A DNA stretch of 64,000 bases from Micrasema longulum. Taxonomy: Eukaryota > Arthropoda > Insecta > Trichoptera > Brachycentridae. The notes under the pieces were generated by a model, which made no database searches, was not told the DNA's origin, and saw only the letters and a list, made by a program, of their open reading frames with translations. Position numbers and translations under genes: made by a program. Where the stretch lies: positions 1 through 64,000 of the forward strand of contig JAGVSM010003565.1 in NCBI GenBank assembly GCA_022494885.1, written 5' to 3'. The stretch's first letter is position 1, and every line of letters begins with the position of its first letter. Of this stretch, positions 33,322 through 44,375 are shown in pieces.

Positions 33322-33729
33322 GTCACTTGGATAACGAAATGTTTTTTTTTAATTACTCTGATTAAAGATTTCTGTGCAATTGCTACAGGTATTATAAATG
33401 TAACTTTTCACTTCTTCCTTAAATATTTCGTATTCAATACTTAGTCTTTATATAAGAATCCAGATGCCAAAGTTTAGTTTAAATTTGAAATGTCGTAACC
33501 TGCCGGTCGAAAAGTAATTACATTTAAGTTATATAAAACGTTAAAGTACATTTTTTAAAAGAAATACCTTTAGAAAATATTGTTTCTATCTAATATGAGT
33601 TTTTTTTATAAATTTTATTATTATCTACCCTTGCGGGGAAACGGTGCGACATTTTTTTAATTTTTTTAAAGTTTAAATGTTAATGCTTTCAATATTAATA
33701 ATAAAACACCTTATTTTTCCACCCTCCTT

Positions 33730-34030
33730 GTACTAATACTGTAGCGAAATTGAGCAAACTCTATCAGAAAACACAGTATTATTGACGGTGTATGGCTTCA
33801 ATTTGGGCTCGTGTGATAGCTGTATCGCCCCAACTCGAGTGGGATGACGTCACGAGTTTAATGAGTTGGAAGCTTGTGGTTGGGAAACGTGTATCATGAA
33901 TATGTGAGATGAATTCAGGTGAAAGCTCTCCCCAACTTTCAGGTGGATGGTTAATTATAATCGAAACTTATCGATGATAATCGAGTAGTCATTAATTATA
34001 AAGTTCATGTTTTCCTCGATTAACATTTCG
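33730..34030 (+). promoter_or_regulatory. Candidate non-repetitive regulatory block in intron 4
   Basis: Unlike its surroundings this stretch matches no repeat in the window and has near-average GC. It contains TGACGTCAC (33845-33853, a CRE/ATF-type palindrome), TTATCGATGATAATCG (ATCGAT as in DREF sites) and GTCATTAATTATAAAG. These are suggestive only. Confidence 0.2.
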
Positions 34031-34039
34031 CATCTAGAA

Positions 34040-34400
34040 AAAGGACAAACATTTGGACAAACTCAAATATTGTAATTAAACTAACTGGTCCGAGGAGAAG
34101 TTTAAAAATTGGAAAATTGTTTTAAGGCGTTGCGCATTGCCTAGTATGTGACATGATTCAGTCAGAAGAATCCCTTCGCAACAATAAAGGTTTCAGCTCT
34201 TTAACTTCACTAAAATCAACAGATGGAAGAATTGAAGAGATATGGATGTTCAAACATAGGCAAAATGGTGAATGTTACACAGTGTGTAAAGTGGCCACTT
34301 AAACCAGCCAATGACGGGTCATAAGCCCTGTAAATGCCTCGACTTCCATATCCCCTTATTAAAGGTATTCTCCATCCCTGTAGTTTTTTGTTATATGGAT
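34040..34400. mobile_element. MITE-A copy, right arm
   Basis: ACATTTGGACAAACTCAAAT, ACAATAAAGGTTTCAGCTCT, ATGGTGAATGTTACACAGTG, CCAGCCAATGACGGGTCATA, CCTGTAAATGCCTCGACTTC and TTCTCCATCCCTGTAGTTTT. Nearly identical over 200 bases to the right arm at 39860-40085. Confidence 0.75.
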
Positions 34401-35059
34401 ATGTTATTTTGTTAAGTTTACGTGATGTTATTTGTTTGTTCGCCCAAGATGTGTAATTTTTACGAATTATATGACAAAATGTTGAAATCGTGAATATTTT
34501 TCATCTCTTTCAATATTTTTATATTATCTACAAATACGAAAACATGTACATTATCAAACATTTTAATTTCCTTATTTGTAAATATCAAAAATAATAACGG
34601 ACCAAGATGCGAGCTTTGAGGTACTCCACTAACTGGTTGAAATTAATATGATAATATATCATTGATTTACCCAGACAGATTTCTATGAAATAAGTGTGTG
34701 TATGTGAGCTCAGGTAATAATCCCTGTTAATACCTAGACTTTCATATTTCCTTGACTAAAATGTTCTCCAGCTTGGTTGTAATATGTCACTGTCTTTATT
34801 CCACATGGGATGAAATCGAAACAAAATGTTGTTGATTATGAGAGAGGAAAAGAGGAGAGATTAATCTCAAAGAATATAATGATTAAAACAGAGAAAATTT
34901 AGGCATGTTAGATAGTGGATAAGAGATGATTAAACACTCAAACCGCATAGACAATTGATAGATACTGTGTTATGTGCATTGGAGATGGAGGAATTGCGGA
35001 TGAGAAATAAGGTGGTGCTTTACAATTTTTAACTTGTATTCTGTTCTATTTTTTCACAG

Positions 35060-35152
35060 GACCATGCTGCGCTGGTGTTGTTGGTCTGACGATGCCAAGA
35101 TACTGCTTATTTGGAGATACTGTCAACACAGCGTCGAGAATGGAATCTACGG
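35060..35152 (+). CDS. Gyc76C: Receptor guanylate cyclase exon 5 (guanine-binding and transition-state residues)
   Basis: 93 bases encoding [20 protein letters not shown] and [11 protein letters not shown]. The Cys of [10 protein letters not shown] is the second guanine-specificity residue (Asp in adenylate cyclases). The Asn and Arg of NTASRMES are the transition-state-stabilising pair. Acceptor TATTTTTTCACAG, donor ACGG|GTATTT. Phases 1 in and 1 out agree with both neighbours. Small exon with perfect family agreement. Confidence 0.94.
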
Positions 35153-35295
35153 GTATTTATGAAATCATTAATACAAAATTAATCCCACGCTCAGACCCTT
35201 AAAATGCATTTGGCGTTTACAAACTTTGGAGAGTATCAATTTTTATGTTCCTGATGAATATTTCCGATAGCGTCTACTTTATCTCCCGGCTTTTA

Positions 35296-35385
35296 GAACC
35301 AACCTGCCTCTGATTATACCGTTAAAAAAGGCAGTCAGGCAACGTGATCACTTTCGAGATCGACATCTTTCGCATCAGTGAATTA
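35296..35385 (+). pseudogene. LINE ORF end scrap
   Basis: Frame RTNLPLIIPLKKAVRQRDHF followed by a stop. It aligns with RTNLPMIMPVGRA at 61758, the start of another LINE 3' end. About 30 codons. Confidence 0.45.
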
Positions 35386-35713
35386 AGAGGCAAATATTCT
35401 TGCTATAGAACAGTATTATGCCTCCATAATATCGAGTCTTTGATTGTAGGTTCCTGGTCTGGCATGCTGTCCCAATTTTAGGTCTTAAAAATTTTAAATG
35501 CTTTTTTGGTTGAATGTAAATGAATTGGAATAGCACAAATAAAAATGATTTTGAAAGTTAAAGCAAAGCTTAGGGTTTTTCGAAGGGCTTTTGTTATTTG
35601 TATATTTATTTATCACCACGCTCCCAAGGCCTGGTATTTGCTAGCAACTTACTTGTAACCTATAGGATCAACATGTACAATAACATGGCATTTGCGTCTT
35701 TATTTTGTACATA

Positions 35714-36133
35714 TGTGAGGTTCATAGTCCATGATCGATGACACTCACGTGTAAATAATTTCATCTGAAATATAGAGCCTCCAAGAAGCAAGTCAGCGTT
35801 TTCTATTGAATTCAATTCATTACATTTTGCGAAACACAAGATCAACGTCTTGCAGTATATAAACATTATCTCTATCATAGAGATATGAAGAACAAAGAAA
35901 CGTGGCTTATAAAGAGACTACAGAGCGCAGACAACCCCCAGTCCAGTCCAGTAAAGTTCAGTCAGTCAGTCAATCAGTTCCAGCGTGTAGTTTGCTACGC
36001 TCGCGCTACACAACAAAGTGCTGTATCTTATTCGCCATGTAATAAATATACATTTAACAGCAACATCGTGTCTTCTCTGTCAATCTTTAACTAGGGTAGA
36101 AGCTTCACCTACCTTCAGTCGCATAATCCTACA
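35714..36133 (+). mobile_element. Solo LTR, 420 bp, with CATA target-site duplication
   Basis: Begins TGTGAGGTTCATAGTCC and ends GCATAATCCTACA (TG...CA). CATA immediately precedes it (35710-35713) and follows it (36134-36137): a 4-bp duplication, the size made by Ty3/Gypsy-type integrases. Promoter-like GGCTTATAAAGAGAC near 35905, initiator-like CAGTCAGTCAGT near 35963, poly(A) signal AATAAA near 36042. No internal region remains, so it is the product of LTR-LTR recombination. The 69-codon frame inside it is not a gene. Confidence 0.88.
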
Positions 36134-36399
36134 CATATGTATTTTGAGTTTTTTAATACGCGTTTGGTTACTATATCCATACAAAAGGTCACTTTGAGGT
36201 CACCATAAAATATTCATTCATAGCTTACTAGGTTACCATAGTATGATGCGATCCTATCCGTTTCAAAATCAATGTTCTATGCATCAATAATATCATCATC
36301 TTCATTTTCCTATCCGCACTTAATATGGCGCATTAGGTACTGCATACGTGCACCAACCGTGACGTATATTGTTTAGTTTTTGTTACATAGAGGGTAGAT

Positions 36400-36720
36400 C
36401 AATGATGAAGTTCAGTGCTACGGGAAATTGAATTTAAAACATTATTTCTTACACGCAGCAATAATAAGAGCGTTTAACTGTACGGTGAAGTTTATCGAAA
36501 ATGTATTTTGAAAAAAATATTTTTTTAGTAAAAATTAACTTCCGTAAACTACGTCACAAGTTCTTGCTAATAAACCAATCAGTTATTTCCGGGAAGCCAA
36601 CTCACCGAAGACAACTAGTGACGTCACGGGCCGCGTAATTTCAAAATTACAAAACTTTCAAATATCATATCGAGACGTTACGAAAAATTGAAAAAATAAA
36701 TACTCGTAGTCATTTAACAA
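36400..36720 (+). repeat. Dispersed repeat R5, long copy
   Basis: GTGCTACGGGAAATTGAATT, CTGTACGGTGAAGTTTATCG, AAACCAATCAGTTATTTCCG and GTGACGTCACGGGCC (TGACGTCAC at 36619-36627) match copies at 27175, 39265 and (inverted) 57770. Around 320 bases, non-coding. Confidence 0.65.
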
Positions 36721-36889
36721 ACAGAAAAAATGGAAAAAACCACTGAACTTCCTAATTTCGATTCGTAGGACTGATCACCTTACTTTCATGTAATAAACTA
36801 CTAAAATACGCTGCATTAGATTCGCGAATGCAGTGCCCTATGTACAACTAGGTGCAGCTATGGAAATGGATATGGATATGATGTAATAA

Positions 36890-37290
36890 TAGTTATTTAA
36901 TTAAAATTACTTATTTGTTTGACCAATTAGCGCTTTCGCCCTCGAATGGGCATCTTCAGACTTGTTAGACAGACAAATTATTGAAACACAAGTTTCAATA
37001 ATTTGTATCACTCTGTTCCATTGAAATATTGCGTATTGTATCTTTTTCAACTGATTTTTAAATGTACCTACACTTAAGATAATATTTGGTGTTATATAAA
37101 TTATCCTTGCACTGTATAATATTTATCAGTCTAAAAATGTCCATTAGATGGTGTAAGCGCAAATTAGTCAAATAAATAAGTGGAAGTGTACCAAGTATTT
37201 TTAAATCAATAACTTTTTTGTAAATATAAGTTATTACATAATTACAATGGAATTCCATCAAGAATTGTTAATAAATAATTTTAATAAAAT
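36890..37290. mobile_element. MITE-B copy, long
   Basis: CCAATTAGCGCTTTCGCCCT, CGAATGGGCATCTTCAGACT, then in inverse TGTCCATTAGATGGTGTAAG, CGCAAATTAGTCAAATAAAT, and the tail ATATAAGTTATTACATAATT, ACAATGGAATTCCATCAAGA. Inverted blocks at both ends define a foldback element. It ends 40 bases before exon 6. Confidence 0.7.
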
Positions 37291-37329
37291 AAGGATTTGG
37301 ATATGACAAAAATATTCTTTGTTTTGAAG

Positions 37330-37507
37330 GGGCCGCTTGGAGGATCCACCTGTCGCAGACCACCCGGGACAAGTTGGAGGCCGCTGGGGGGTACTCTCTG
37401 GAGTACCGCGGGAGGACGGACGTCAAGGGGAAGGGGAAGATGCCGACATATTGGCTTCTTGGCAAAGCAGGCTTTGACAAGAAGCTACCCTCACCACCGC
37501 CCATAGG
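37330..37507 (+). CDS. Gyc76C: Receptor guanylate cyclase exon 6 (end of catalytic domain)
   Basis: Encodes AAWRIHLSQTTRDKLEAAG, GYSLEYRGRTDVKGKGKMPT, YWLLGKAGFDKKLPSPPPIG. The GyslE.RG...vKGKG.m.TyWL.G pattern is the invariant C-terminal strand of class III cyclases. The KGKG Lys contacts the substrate phosphates in this fold. KKLPSPPPIG is the start of the tail as in Gyc76C. The exon opens after GTTTTGAAG with GG (completing Gly) and ends GG before GTGAGA. 178 bases at 60% GC in an AT-rich region. The minus-strand 83-codon frame over it is a shadow. Confidence 0.92.
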
Positions 37508-38399
37508 GTGAGAAAACATAACTATGCATTTTTTTGTTTATAAATTTGTATTAGCCATTTTTTTGTCCGTCAAGTGTACGTCAATCGGTTTCAAGATTTT
37601 TTTGTCAATACTTTTAACTTAAAATTACACGCGTCACTTGTTTTATATTTTTTGAGATCCACATAGTGGCTTTTCTTTTAATTATTAGTAATTACATTTA
37701 TGATTCATTTTTTAATTATTATGGTCTGTTTTTTTATATTAAGGATTCAATTTTTTTAATATCGGAGATAAATTATCGGTATGTTTTAAAATTCATGTTA
37801 GTTTTTTATTTTTTTTTTATATCAACATTCAAATTTAAATTCTTTAAGCATCATTTAATTTTAAAAAACACATGTAAACAATAAGGTCTTGCCTAAAAAC
37901 TTGAATTGAGGTTAAAAATACATATTTTATTAATGCTTAATCATAATTTTTTAGTAAAGATTTCACCTTACTATAACAATAATAGTGATGAAATAATTGT
38001 AATTATTCCAAAAATATAAAAAAATCATTCACTTTAGTTTTGTAGCAAAATACAATATTATAAATTAAGAAGGTTGAAATAAATAATCGACAATACAAAT
38101 ATGAAATTGAACAATATCAATATCCTTCGCGAGATAAAATAATTTAAATAAATTTTGCCTAAGTTTCTTCAGTGCGGCCATTATTTGAAGCAAAAATTAG
38201 CCGCATGGAAAAAAATTTATCTCCAAACCAACCACTATTTAGGGGATAGAGAAGATTCATAATTGCACCCCTGATGTAAAATTTATCTATACGTTTGTAA
38301 AAATATTTTTTTCTTCTTTTTTCACGCAAATCAGAGAAAACAATTGGTAAGTATCCACAAGTTAACTTTTAAAATATATGTTTCCAATTTAATATTTTA

Positions 38400-38770
38400 C
38401 CAAAACTCATTTTGAAAACATCCCTTCACTATCACAGCTTTGCACTTCTGCTGAGAGAGCATTCTATGTCATAGGCCCTGCGACCGCAAATAATCGTTCA
38501 CCAAATATAGTGCTCTGTTTGCGTAGAGGTATAATAATGTTTCCTATCTCCGTAGACGTAGCTCATCTCAGCGTAAGACGGCTGTCAGCTAGTTGATCTG
38601 GAATGCATAGTTCCCTTAGATATCCCGAGCAGAGTTGTGCAGTGACTTATACATAAGCTAACTGAGTTTGTATTCCACTCTCCGTATAAAACGTAGCCAG
38701 TGTAGTTCACTATGTAATGGAGTGATATAACTGAACTAAGAGATTCCAAAAATAAGTATCGCTTCAGCAT
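38400..38770 (-). pseudogene. LINE ORF2 C-terminal fragment (CR1/L2-like), frameshifted
   Basis: On the minus strand one frame reads IIIPLRKQSTIFGERLFAVA, GPMT, stop, NALSAEVQSCDSEGMF. This is the 'P.....tFGeRsFavAgP.lWNaLP.e.r..ds...F' end of CR1/L2-type ORF2, with the Trp of LWN replaced by a stop. The neighbouring frame (38770-38585) covers the preceding part. Decayed. Confidence 0.6.
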
Positions 38771-39264
38771 TTAATCTTTTGCACGACTGTAGGCGATATA
38801 TATGTACTTATCCATATACATACATACTACAACCATATTTATTTATTTTACAGAAACATACAGTCATTTAATTACAAAATAAAGATAAGGTATTTATAAT
38901 ACGAAGCATGTCAACATGAATTTTCTTATTTGGGTAATCCCTTGTAGGTTAGATTCGTTTAGACGTTTCGACTATCTTCATCGGTACATTCCAAGACGGT
39001 ATATTTAACTTGTCTACTATTTATACCTTCCTCGGAATGGCGAATTTTTATCTACCAACATGTCGATCCGCGTTTGCATTACGTCATCTCGGACGTCATA
39101 TGATCGAATTTAACAAATAAGTTACGTTGAAAATTTACTCCGCGTTCAACACTAAATTTAAAAATTAAAGTATTTTTGTTTCGTATTTTAAGTAGGCTTC
39201 AGTTATTACAGGTTAGGCTTTTCATCAAAAGTGTTCACTTCAAATTATTAAAATTTTTAATTGA

Positions 39265-39560
39265 TCACAATGAGGAACTTCAGCTCTACGGGAAATTGGA
39301 TACAAAAATGTTTTCTTGCCTGCGGTTAAAAGTAGTAAAGTAAGTAGTAAGCAGCATTAAATTGTAACGCTAAATTTCTTGAAAATGTATTAAAAAAATT
39401 ATAAAAAATCTTTTAATAAAAACGCACTACAATGATATGAGAGCTTTGAAAGATATCCGGTTTGGTCACCGTAAATGAAACTATCGGAAGAACTGTCAGA
39501 AAACAGCCTCTGACGTCACACGCGGAGTTATTTAAGAAATACAAAACTTTAATAAATCAT
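39265..39560 (+). repeat. Dispersed repeat R5
   Basis: CAGCTCTACGGGAAATTGGA, TAAATTGTAACGCTAAATTT, ATGATATGAGAGCTTTGAAA, GATATCCGGTTTGGTCACC, CCTCTGACGTCACACGC (TGACGTCAC 39511-39519). Long copy. Confidence 0.65.
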
Positions 39561-39599
39561 ATTACTGATAATACGATATATAAAAAGAAAAAAATTGAC

Positions 39600-40085
39600 T
39601 TAGTTTTAACATATTACATTAGAGAGAAAGAACAGTTAAGAGAAGGTAATATAGAAGTCTAGGCATCTACAGGGCTTATGACCTGTCAATAGCTAGTTTA
39701 AGTGGCCACTTTACACACTTTCAATTTTTAAACTTCTTCTTGGACCAGTTGGTTTCATTACAATATTTGAATTTGTCCAAATGTTCATAGACAAAAGACT
39801 GGATTTCACCCCCTCGGGGGTCATTAAGATTAACAAATTACAACAGGGATGGAGAATCTCTTCACAACAATAAAGGTTTCAGCTCTTTAACTTCACTAAA
39901 ATCAACAGATAGAAAAATTGAAGAAATATGGATGTTCAAACATAGGCAAAATGGTGAATGTTACACAGTGTGTAAAGTGGCCACTTAAACCAGCCAATGA
40001 CAGGTCACAAGCCCTGTAAATGCCTTGACTTCCATATTCCCTTATTTAAGTTACTCTCCATCCCTGTTGTAATTTGTTAATTGTT
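39600..40085. mobile_element. MITE-A, both arms
   Basis: Left part GAAGTCTAGGCATCTACAGG...AGTGGCCACTTTACACA breaks at 39720 into an outer block (CAATATTTGAATTTGTCCAA, AAGACTGGATTTCACCCCCT). The complete right arm follows: ACAACAGGGATGGAGAATCT, AAGGTTTCAGCTCTTTAACT, GTGAATGTTACACAGTGTGT, AGCCCTGTAAATGCCTTGAC, CTCCATCCCTGTTGTAATTT. Possibly two overlapping insertions. Confidence 0.75.
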
Positions 40086-40499
40086 GACTTAGTTTAATAT
40101 TATATTGACAAATAAAAAAAGAAAAAAAAAGACACTGAAATTTCACATTAAAGCAGAAAATGCTCGCTTGAACATGACTTTTACATGATGTATGTTTCTA
40201 CCAAGGTATTACAAAGCCGGTTATATTGGCATGTAGATACGTGCTCTCAGAAAGATAGGAAAATATGAGGAAAGTACAATAATGGTATTTGTTTTTTATA
40301 ATGGCAATAAATTTACCAAATCTCAAAAGTCACGAAATCTTACAAATGTATTTTAATTACTCCAAGTTTTACAACCAAACGGCTATATATATGCTCGATT
40401 TGATTTAAAAATGTACTTTTTTCTCATTTGTATTTTATATATTGATGAACTTGAGGAGTCTTGTAAAATAGTTCATTTTTATAAATTTTTTCACACATT

Positions 40500-40590
40500 G
40501 AACAAACTTAACTTAATGCTTTAATTTTTACCGCGAGTAAGAAAAAAAATATATCCAATTTTCCATAGCGCTAACATTTCTATTTGTTTT
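40500..40590 (-). repeat. Fragment of repeat R5
   Basis: TTAATGCTTTAATTTTTACC, GCGAGTAAGAAAAAAAATAT and CCAATTTTCCATAGCGCTAA; inverted R5 end. Confidence 0.5.
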
Positions 40591-41099
40591 GTTGGGTGAC
40601 AATATATGATATTACTGCAAGTCAACCAACATGGTATTTTAAAGTTTATTTATAATTCGAAAATAAAAACTTGCGTATTTATCCATCTAATTAAACACCA
40701 TTTTGCAACACATTTAGGTTATTTTAGACACTTGAAAACAAAAGTTTTACTGCCGAAACTTTGGACGTTTAAAGTATAAATAAGCGAATAATTCTCTTCA
40801 CAGTTTCAGCAATAAAGGTTAAATTATAAACAAAGTATCCTGAAAAGGTCCCTCGAGTAATTTCAGCAATCTGCCGTCTACCCCCTTTCAAGGCGAGTGC
40901 CGGAACTTGTCACGAAAGAAATTTCAGGATTTTAAATCCTAAGTTTGTTTAACCAAGCTCTGAAATAAAAATAGTTTAATGAGCGTACTAAGTACTTTAA
41001 TGAAGCGCTTTGTACATTATTTTGAATAGAGCTTTTAATACGTCTTCATATTACAACCAGCAAGTTATTTAGAAAAATGGCGTAGTAATGAACTGAATT

Positions 41100-41460
41100 A
41101 AGTTTAAAATAGGTGGGAATATGAATTGGTCATTGGCTGGTTTAAGGGGTCACTTTATGCGCTTTGTAATATTTACCATTCTATCCATGTTCAAACATCC
41201 ACATTTCTTTAAATCTTCTATCTGTTTATAACAGTTAAGTTAAAGAGCTGAATCATAAGTGAAGTTAAAGAGGTGAAAACTAGAATCAACAGATGGAAAA
41301 ATTGAAGAAATATGCATTTTAAAACATGGATAGAATGATAAATGCCATTGTGTGTAAACTAGCTGCTTAAATCAACCAATGACAGGTCATAAGCCCAGAT
41401 TTCCATATTACCTTCATTGAAATCTACTTTCTCTCTGTTGTAACATGTTAATATTAATAA
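41100..41460. mobile_element. MITE-A, full palindrome, diverged
   Basis: ATTGGCTGGTTTAAGGGGTC, ACCATTCTATCCATGTTCAA, CTTCTATCTGTTTATAACAG then inverted ATCAACAGATGGAAAAATTG, AACATGGATAGAATGATAAA, CAACCAATGACAGGTCATAA and TTTCTCTCTGTTGTAACATG. Older than the copy at 18790. Confidence 0.7.
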
Positions 41461-41511
41461 CTCCATTCTATGTATATAAATATGTTCATATATACCTATA
41501 AACAAGAGTCA

Positions 41512-41951
41512 CCCGGAAATCAACTCTCAGTATCAGCGGGCCTACTATTGTATTAAGGATAGTGCAGAAATTAACATGCGTTTCCTGTATGTAAACAATT
41601 CATTATCAAAACATTAAATTGACTATTAACAAACGGCTTATATGAGCGGATGTAAAATCGCTGAGAAACACGGAATTTGTACGTGATCTCAAAATCTCAC
41701 CAGGAAGTAAAATGAACACCGGACAATATGTAAGTGATAGCATCCTCAGTAACAATATGAAGTTTATACAGTAAGTTTCTTCATTTAGTCCAGTTCAGTG
41801 GGTAATACAATTATAAGTTTACGCGTTACTCTCTCTGTTGACCAATTTATTCAACATGTAATAAATACACTTAAACCCTCAGCATCTTTCTCGTCTGTCA
41901 ACCTCCAACTGGGTAGGAGCTCTCATGTATCTACATGCATTTCATCCTATA
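41512..41951 (+). mobile_element. Solo LTR, second subgroup
   Basis: Aligns with 55572-56567 (minus its insert): GAGTCACCCGGAAAT, ATGTAAAATCGCTGAGAAAC, AATCTCACCAGGAAGTAAAA, TGAACACCGGACAATATG, TTATTCAACATGTAATAAAT, TCTGTCAACCTCCAACTGGG. It ends near ATTTCATCCTATA. It shares the AATAAATA...TCTGTCAA...AACTGGGTAG end architecture with 3263 and 35714. Termini are eroded and no duplication is seen. Confidence 0.7.
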
Positions 41952-41959
41952 TTTATATA

Positions 41960-42065
41960 TATTCCCTTCTGCAAAATGTTCTTCCGCCCTGTTGTTAAAT
42001 GTTAACATTAATAACTCCCTAATGGGTGAAATCCAGTCCTTGTCTGTAAAAATCCAAAATGTTTT
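41960..42065. mobile_element. MITE-A terminal arm fragment
   Basis: CCCTTCTGCAAAATGTTCTT, CCGCCCTGTTGTTAAATGTT, AATAACTCCCTAATGGGTGA, AATCCAGTCCTTGTCTGTAA; the outer terminal block of MITE-A without the core. Confidence 0.5.
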
Positions 42066-42179
42066 GATATCACTTGAAAATACGTTTCAAACGCCACAAA
42101 ATCGCGCCTGCTAACATCACTCAACATAAAAATTTTGTATTTTCTCGGCTACTTCATAAACATGTCTCATAAAATAATT

Positions 42180-42330
42180 TGGTCTGTTTCGGTTATAACT
42201 GATATTTCCATCCGACACGCTATTTACGAAGCCACTTCGGGTGGATTCATTCAGAACATTACGAACGGATAATGCATCGGATATTTTAAATCACGTCTGA
42301 AGAAACATCTTCTTTCTCTTCCTTAATCTC
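42180..42330 (+). pseudogene. LINE ORF2 extreme C-terminus
   Basis: Frame RGFIQNITNG, stop, CIGYFKSRLKKHLLSLP, stop, followed by a pyrimidine-rich stretch (CTCCTCCTTTCTTTTTTCC). The FKSRLKKHL end and the pyrimidine-rich UTR fit CR1/Jockey-like LINEs. A second copy of this kind of end is at 43785-43885. Confidence 0.5.
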
Positions 42331-42624
42331 TCCTCCTTTCTTTTTTCCTCTTTCTTATTTTTTTTCTTTTTCCCATTGAGATTATTCAAGTTTTAATTTA
42401 AGGTAATTTATAAACAAATACGTTTATTTCTATTTTTATATATCTTTAGCTTTTTAATCTTTTTTTTCTATTGAATATGTTCTGTAACTTGAATTAAAAA
42501 ATAAAACTTTTATTTTACTAGATGGTTGGAAGAAATTGCCATTTGGCAAATACAAATAACATTATGTACAAAAAGTTAAATAAAAAAATACATTTATGAA
42601 TATGCTTTCTGGACATGAAAAGTT

Positions 42625-42735
42625 AGATTGATCATGGAGTATTGCGGACTCACAGATCACAGGTCTGCGGTCCGCATCCCACTCTACCACAAATTGATTC
42701 CTGTTTTCTGATAATAAATTTGTGTACAACTTTTT
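42625..42735 (+). mobile_element. SINE, family S3 fragment, plus strand
   Basis: GAGTATTGCGGACTCACAGA, CAGGTCTGCGGTCCGCATCC and CACAAATTGATTCCTGTTTT match the reverse complement of 28900-29030. The 5' head is incomplete. Confidence 0.55.
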
Positions 42736-43784
42736 GAAAACAGCCCCCAAAATCAAAATATTTGGGAAAATCATAATAACGCAAAAGTTTGTAAAAACAA
42801 AAAAAATGTCACGTTCATATTTCAATCAAACGTTTTCTTTCGGCTTTATTTCTTTAGTTAAATTTGACAAGACAAGTTTCTGTTCACAACTTGTTCCATT
42901 TGAATGCCCACGTTTCACGGTAAAATTTGTTAAAGGGGTTGTGTTTTGATACGGTTATTAAATTAAATCAAAATAACTCAACAATACACAGTGAAGCAAA
43001 GTTTCTTCCTTAAGCCCAAAAGTTTACCTACTTCCCGAACCGTCACTCAAACAAGCGCCACTTAAATTTGTTGTAAATCTGGGGTACTTGACTCTGAATA
43101 CATTTAATTAAAAGTTATACTGTAAAATTATTTTTTCATTTTTATCTGACGTGCAATAAAAAGTTAAACAAGTATAATTTGCTAACTGATATCTAAATAA
43201 TATATTATTATTAATATTAAATTCAACGGTGGCACTGTAACAATAAAACATGGTGAGGCGTATTTAAAGTAATGTCACATGCACTCGAGCATATCTCTTT
43301 ATTGATCAAACATAATTAACCTCTCATAAATTCAACCAAAACCATAATTGTACCAGCTGGTAGTAAAAATGTATTCTAAAGTGGATGTTCCTACACTACC
43401 TATTTTTAAAATAAACAGCGTAGAAATTTCATTCGCGACTTCAGTTAAAAACTTAGGTTTTATCATATGTAAGCATTTGTGTAGCGCAATCAGGTTAACG
43501 AAGTTAGTCGTAAACTTTATGGCTATTTGCACTCAATTAAAATATTGCAGAATTTCTTGCCAATCAGCGTTAGCCCAACAATAGTCCAGAGCTGACTTTT
43601 CCCACTCGGGCATAGAAGAAACATTCACATTCTATCACTTCTTCACAAGATTTTGAATTATCCAACTTCGCCTGTTTATCTGAGAGAGCTCTTTCAATGT
43701 CTATTACAACATGGACTTTCTTTTTCTTCAAGTAACGAGAGAACCTCATTAATACCCGTTGCCCGCTTTGATTTTTTGCCTCCT

Positions 43785-43885
43785 CTTTCACAGTATTAGG
43801 TAGCTGCTCGGTTGTGGAATAATCTACCCACTGATGTCAGAGACGCCCTTTCTTTATTTACATTTAAATCATGATTGAAATGTCA
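43785..43885 (+). pseudogene. LINE ORF2 extreme C-terminus
   Basis: Frame AARLWNNLPTDVRDALSLFT then FKS, stop, LKCHYLNI. The 'R.WN.LP.dvR.a.sl..FKs.LK..l' pattern is universal in CR1/Jockey-like LINEs. The UTR that follows (43890-44100) is pyrimidine-rich. Confidence 0.65.
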
Positions 43886-44264
43886 CTATCTAAACATTTG
43901 AGTTTTTTTATCCCCTTTTTTTATTCCTTTTTATCATCCTTTCCTTTCTTTTTAGTAAAGTGTAGATTTTTAGTGTATTTTTGTATCTTTTTAAATTTTT
44001 TTTTTTTATATATATATTTGGACTCCTGTATTTAGCCTTACGTGTCATGTAGAAGGCTTAGGTACTCGGAAAAAATCGTTTTTGTATGTCTTGGAAATGG
44101 GATGTTCGATCACTGATTTTGGTTTATACCTTTATGAGTCCAATCACCATTGTTGCAAAGTTCAAGAACAATGGCGCGCGAACAATGGAACAATTTTTAT
44201 CAAACCATAAGGTTCTGTATTAATATGCCTAGAATATGTCCATATTCTTATTTTATCAAACTGA

Positions 44265-44375
44265 ACGGTTTAGGTAGGTAGGCAGAAATCACCTTAAGGC
44301 AATATACCCGCCTTATATGTATGTAAGATGTTTATGCGCACAAAGTGTTAAATAAATAAAAATATATATATAAAG
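44265..44375 (+). mobile_element. LINE 3' UTR and A-rich tail
   Basis: GGCAGAAATCACCTTAAGGC, CCCGCCTTATATGTATGTAA, then GTTAAATAAATAAAAATATA. CACCTTAAGGC...CCCGCCTT before an AATAAATAAA tail is a common insect LINE ending (family knowledge). Confidence 0.4.

Larger units (their letters stand above)
22152..35059 (+). other. 12.9-kb intron between exons 4 and 5
   Basis: Repeat-rich. Listed inside are a decayed LINE polymerase domain, LINE 3' ends on both strands, a 438-bp TIR element, a hAT transposase fragment, MITE-A copies and SINEs. 22890-23500, 24530-24730, 25660-26690, 30620-31310 and 34800-35050 carry no element I recognise. 30620-31000 has the look of an old reading frame on the minus strand but too many stops. 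A further MITE-A arm fragment lies at 34690-34795. Confidence 0.6.
35153..37329 (+). other. Intron between exons 5 and 6
   Basis: 2.2 kb. In order it holds a short LINE scrap (35296-35385), a solo LTR with target duplication (35714-36133), an R5 repeat (36400-36720), an S1 SINE body (36768-36885) and a MITE-B (36890-37290) ending 40 bases before the acceptor. 35390-35710 is unrecognised. The acceptor TTCTTTGTTTTGAAG has a broken pyrimidine tract. Confidence 0.65.

Noticed and set aside
35245..35270. CTGATGA as a hammerhead ribozyme
   Set aside because: No GAAA strand or complementary stems at the required spacing.
35885..36094. 69-codon frame just inside the LTR
   Set aside because: It lies wholly in the U3/R region of a solo LTR with a defined target duplication; LTRs of this kind do not encode proteins there.
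37268..37519. 83-codon minus-strand frame opposite the guanylate cyclase exon 6
   Set aside because: It is the antisense shadow of a well-supported coding exon with conserved cyclase residues.
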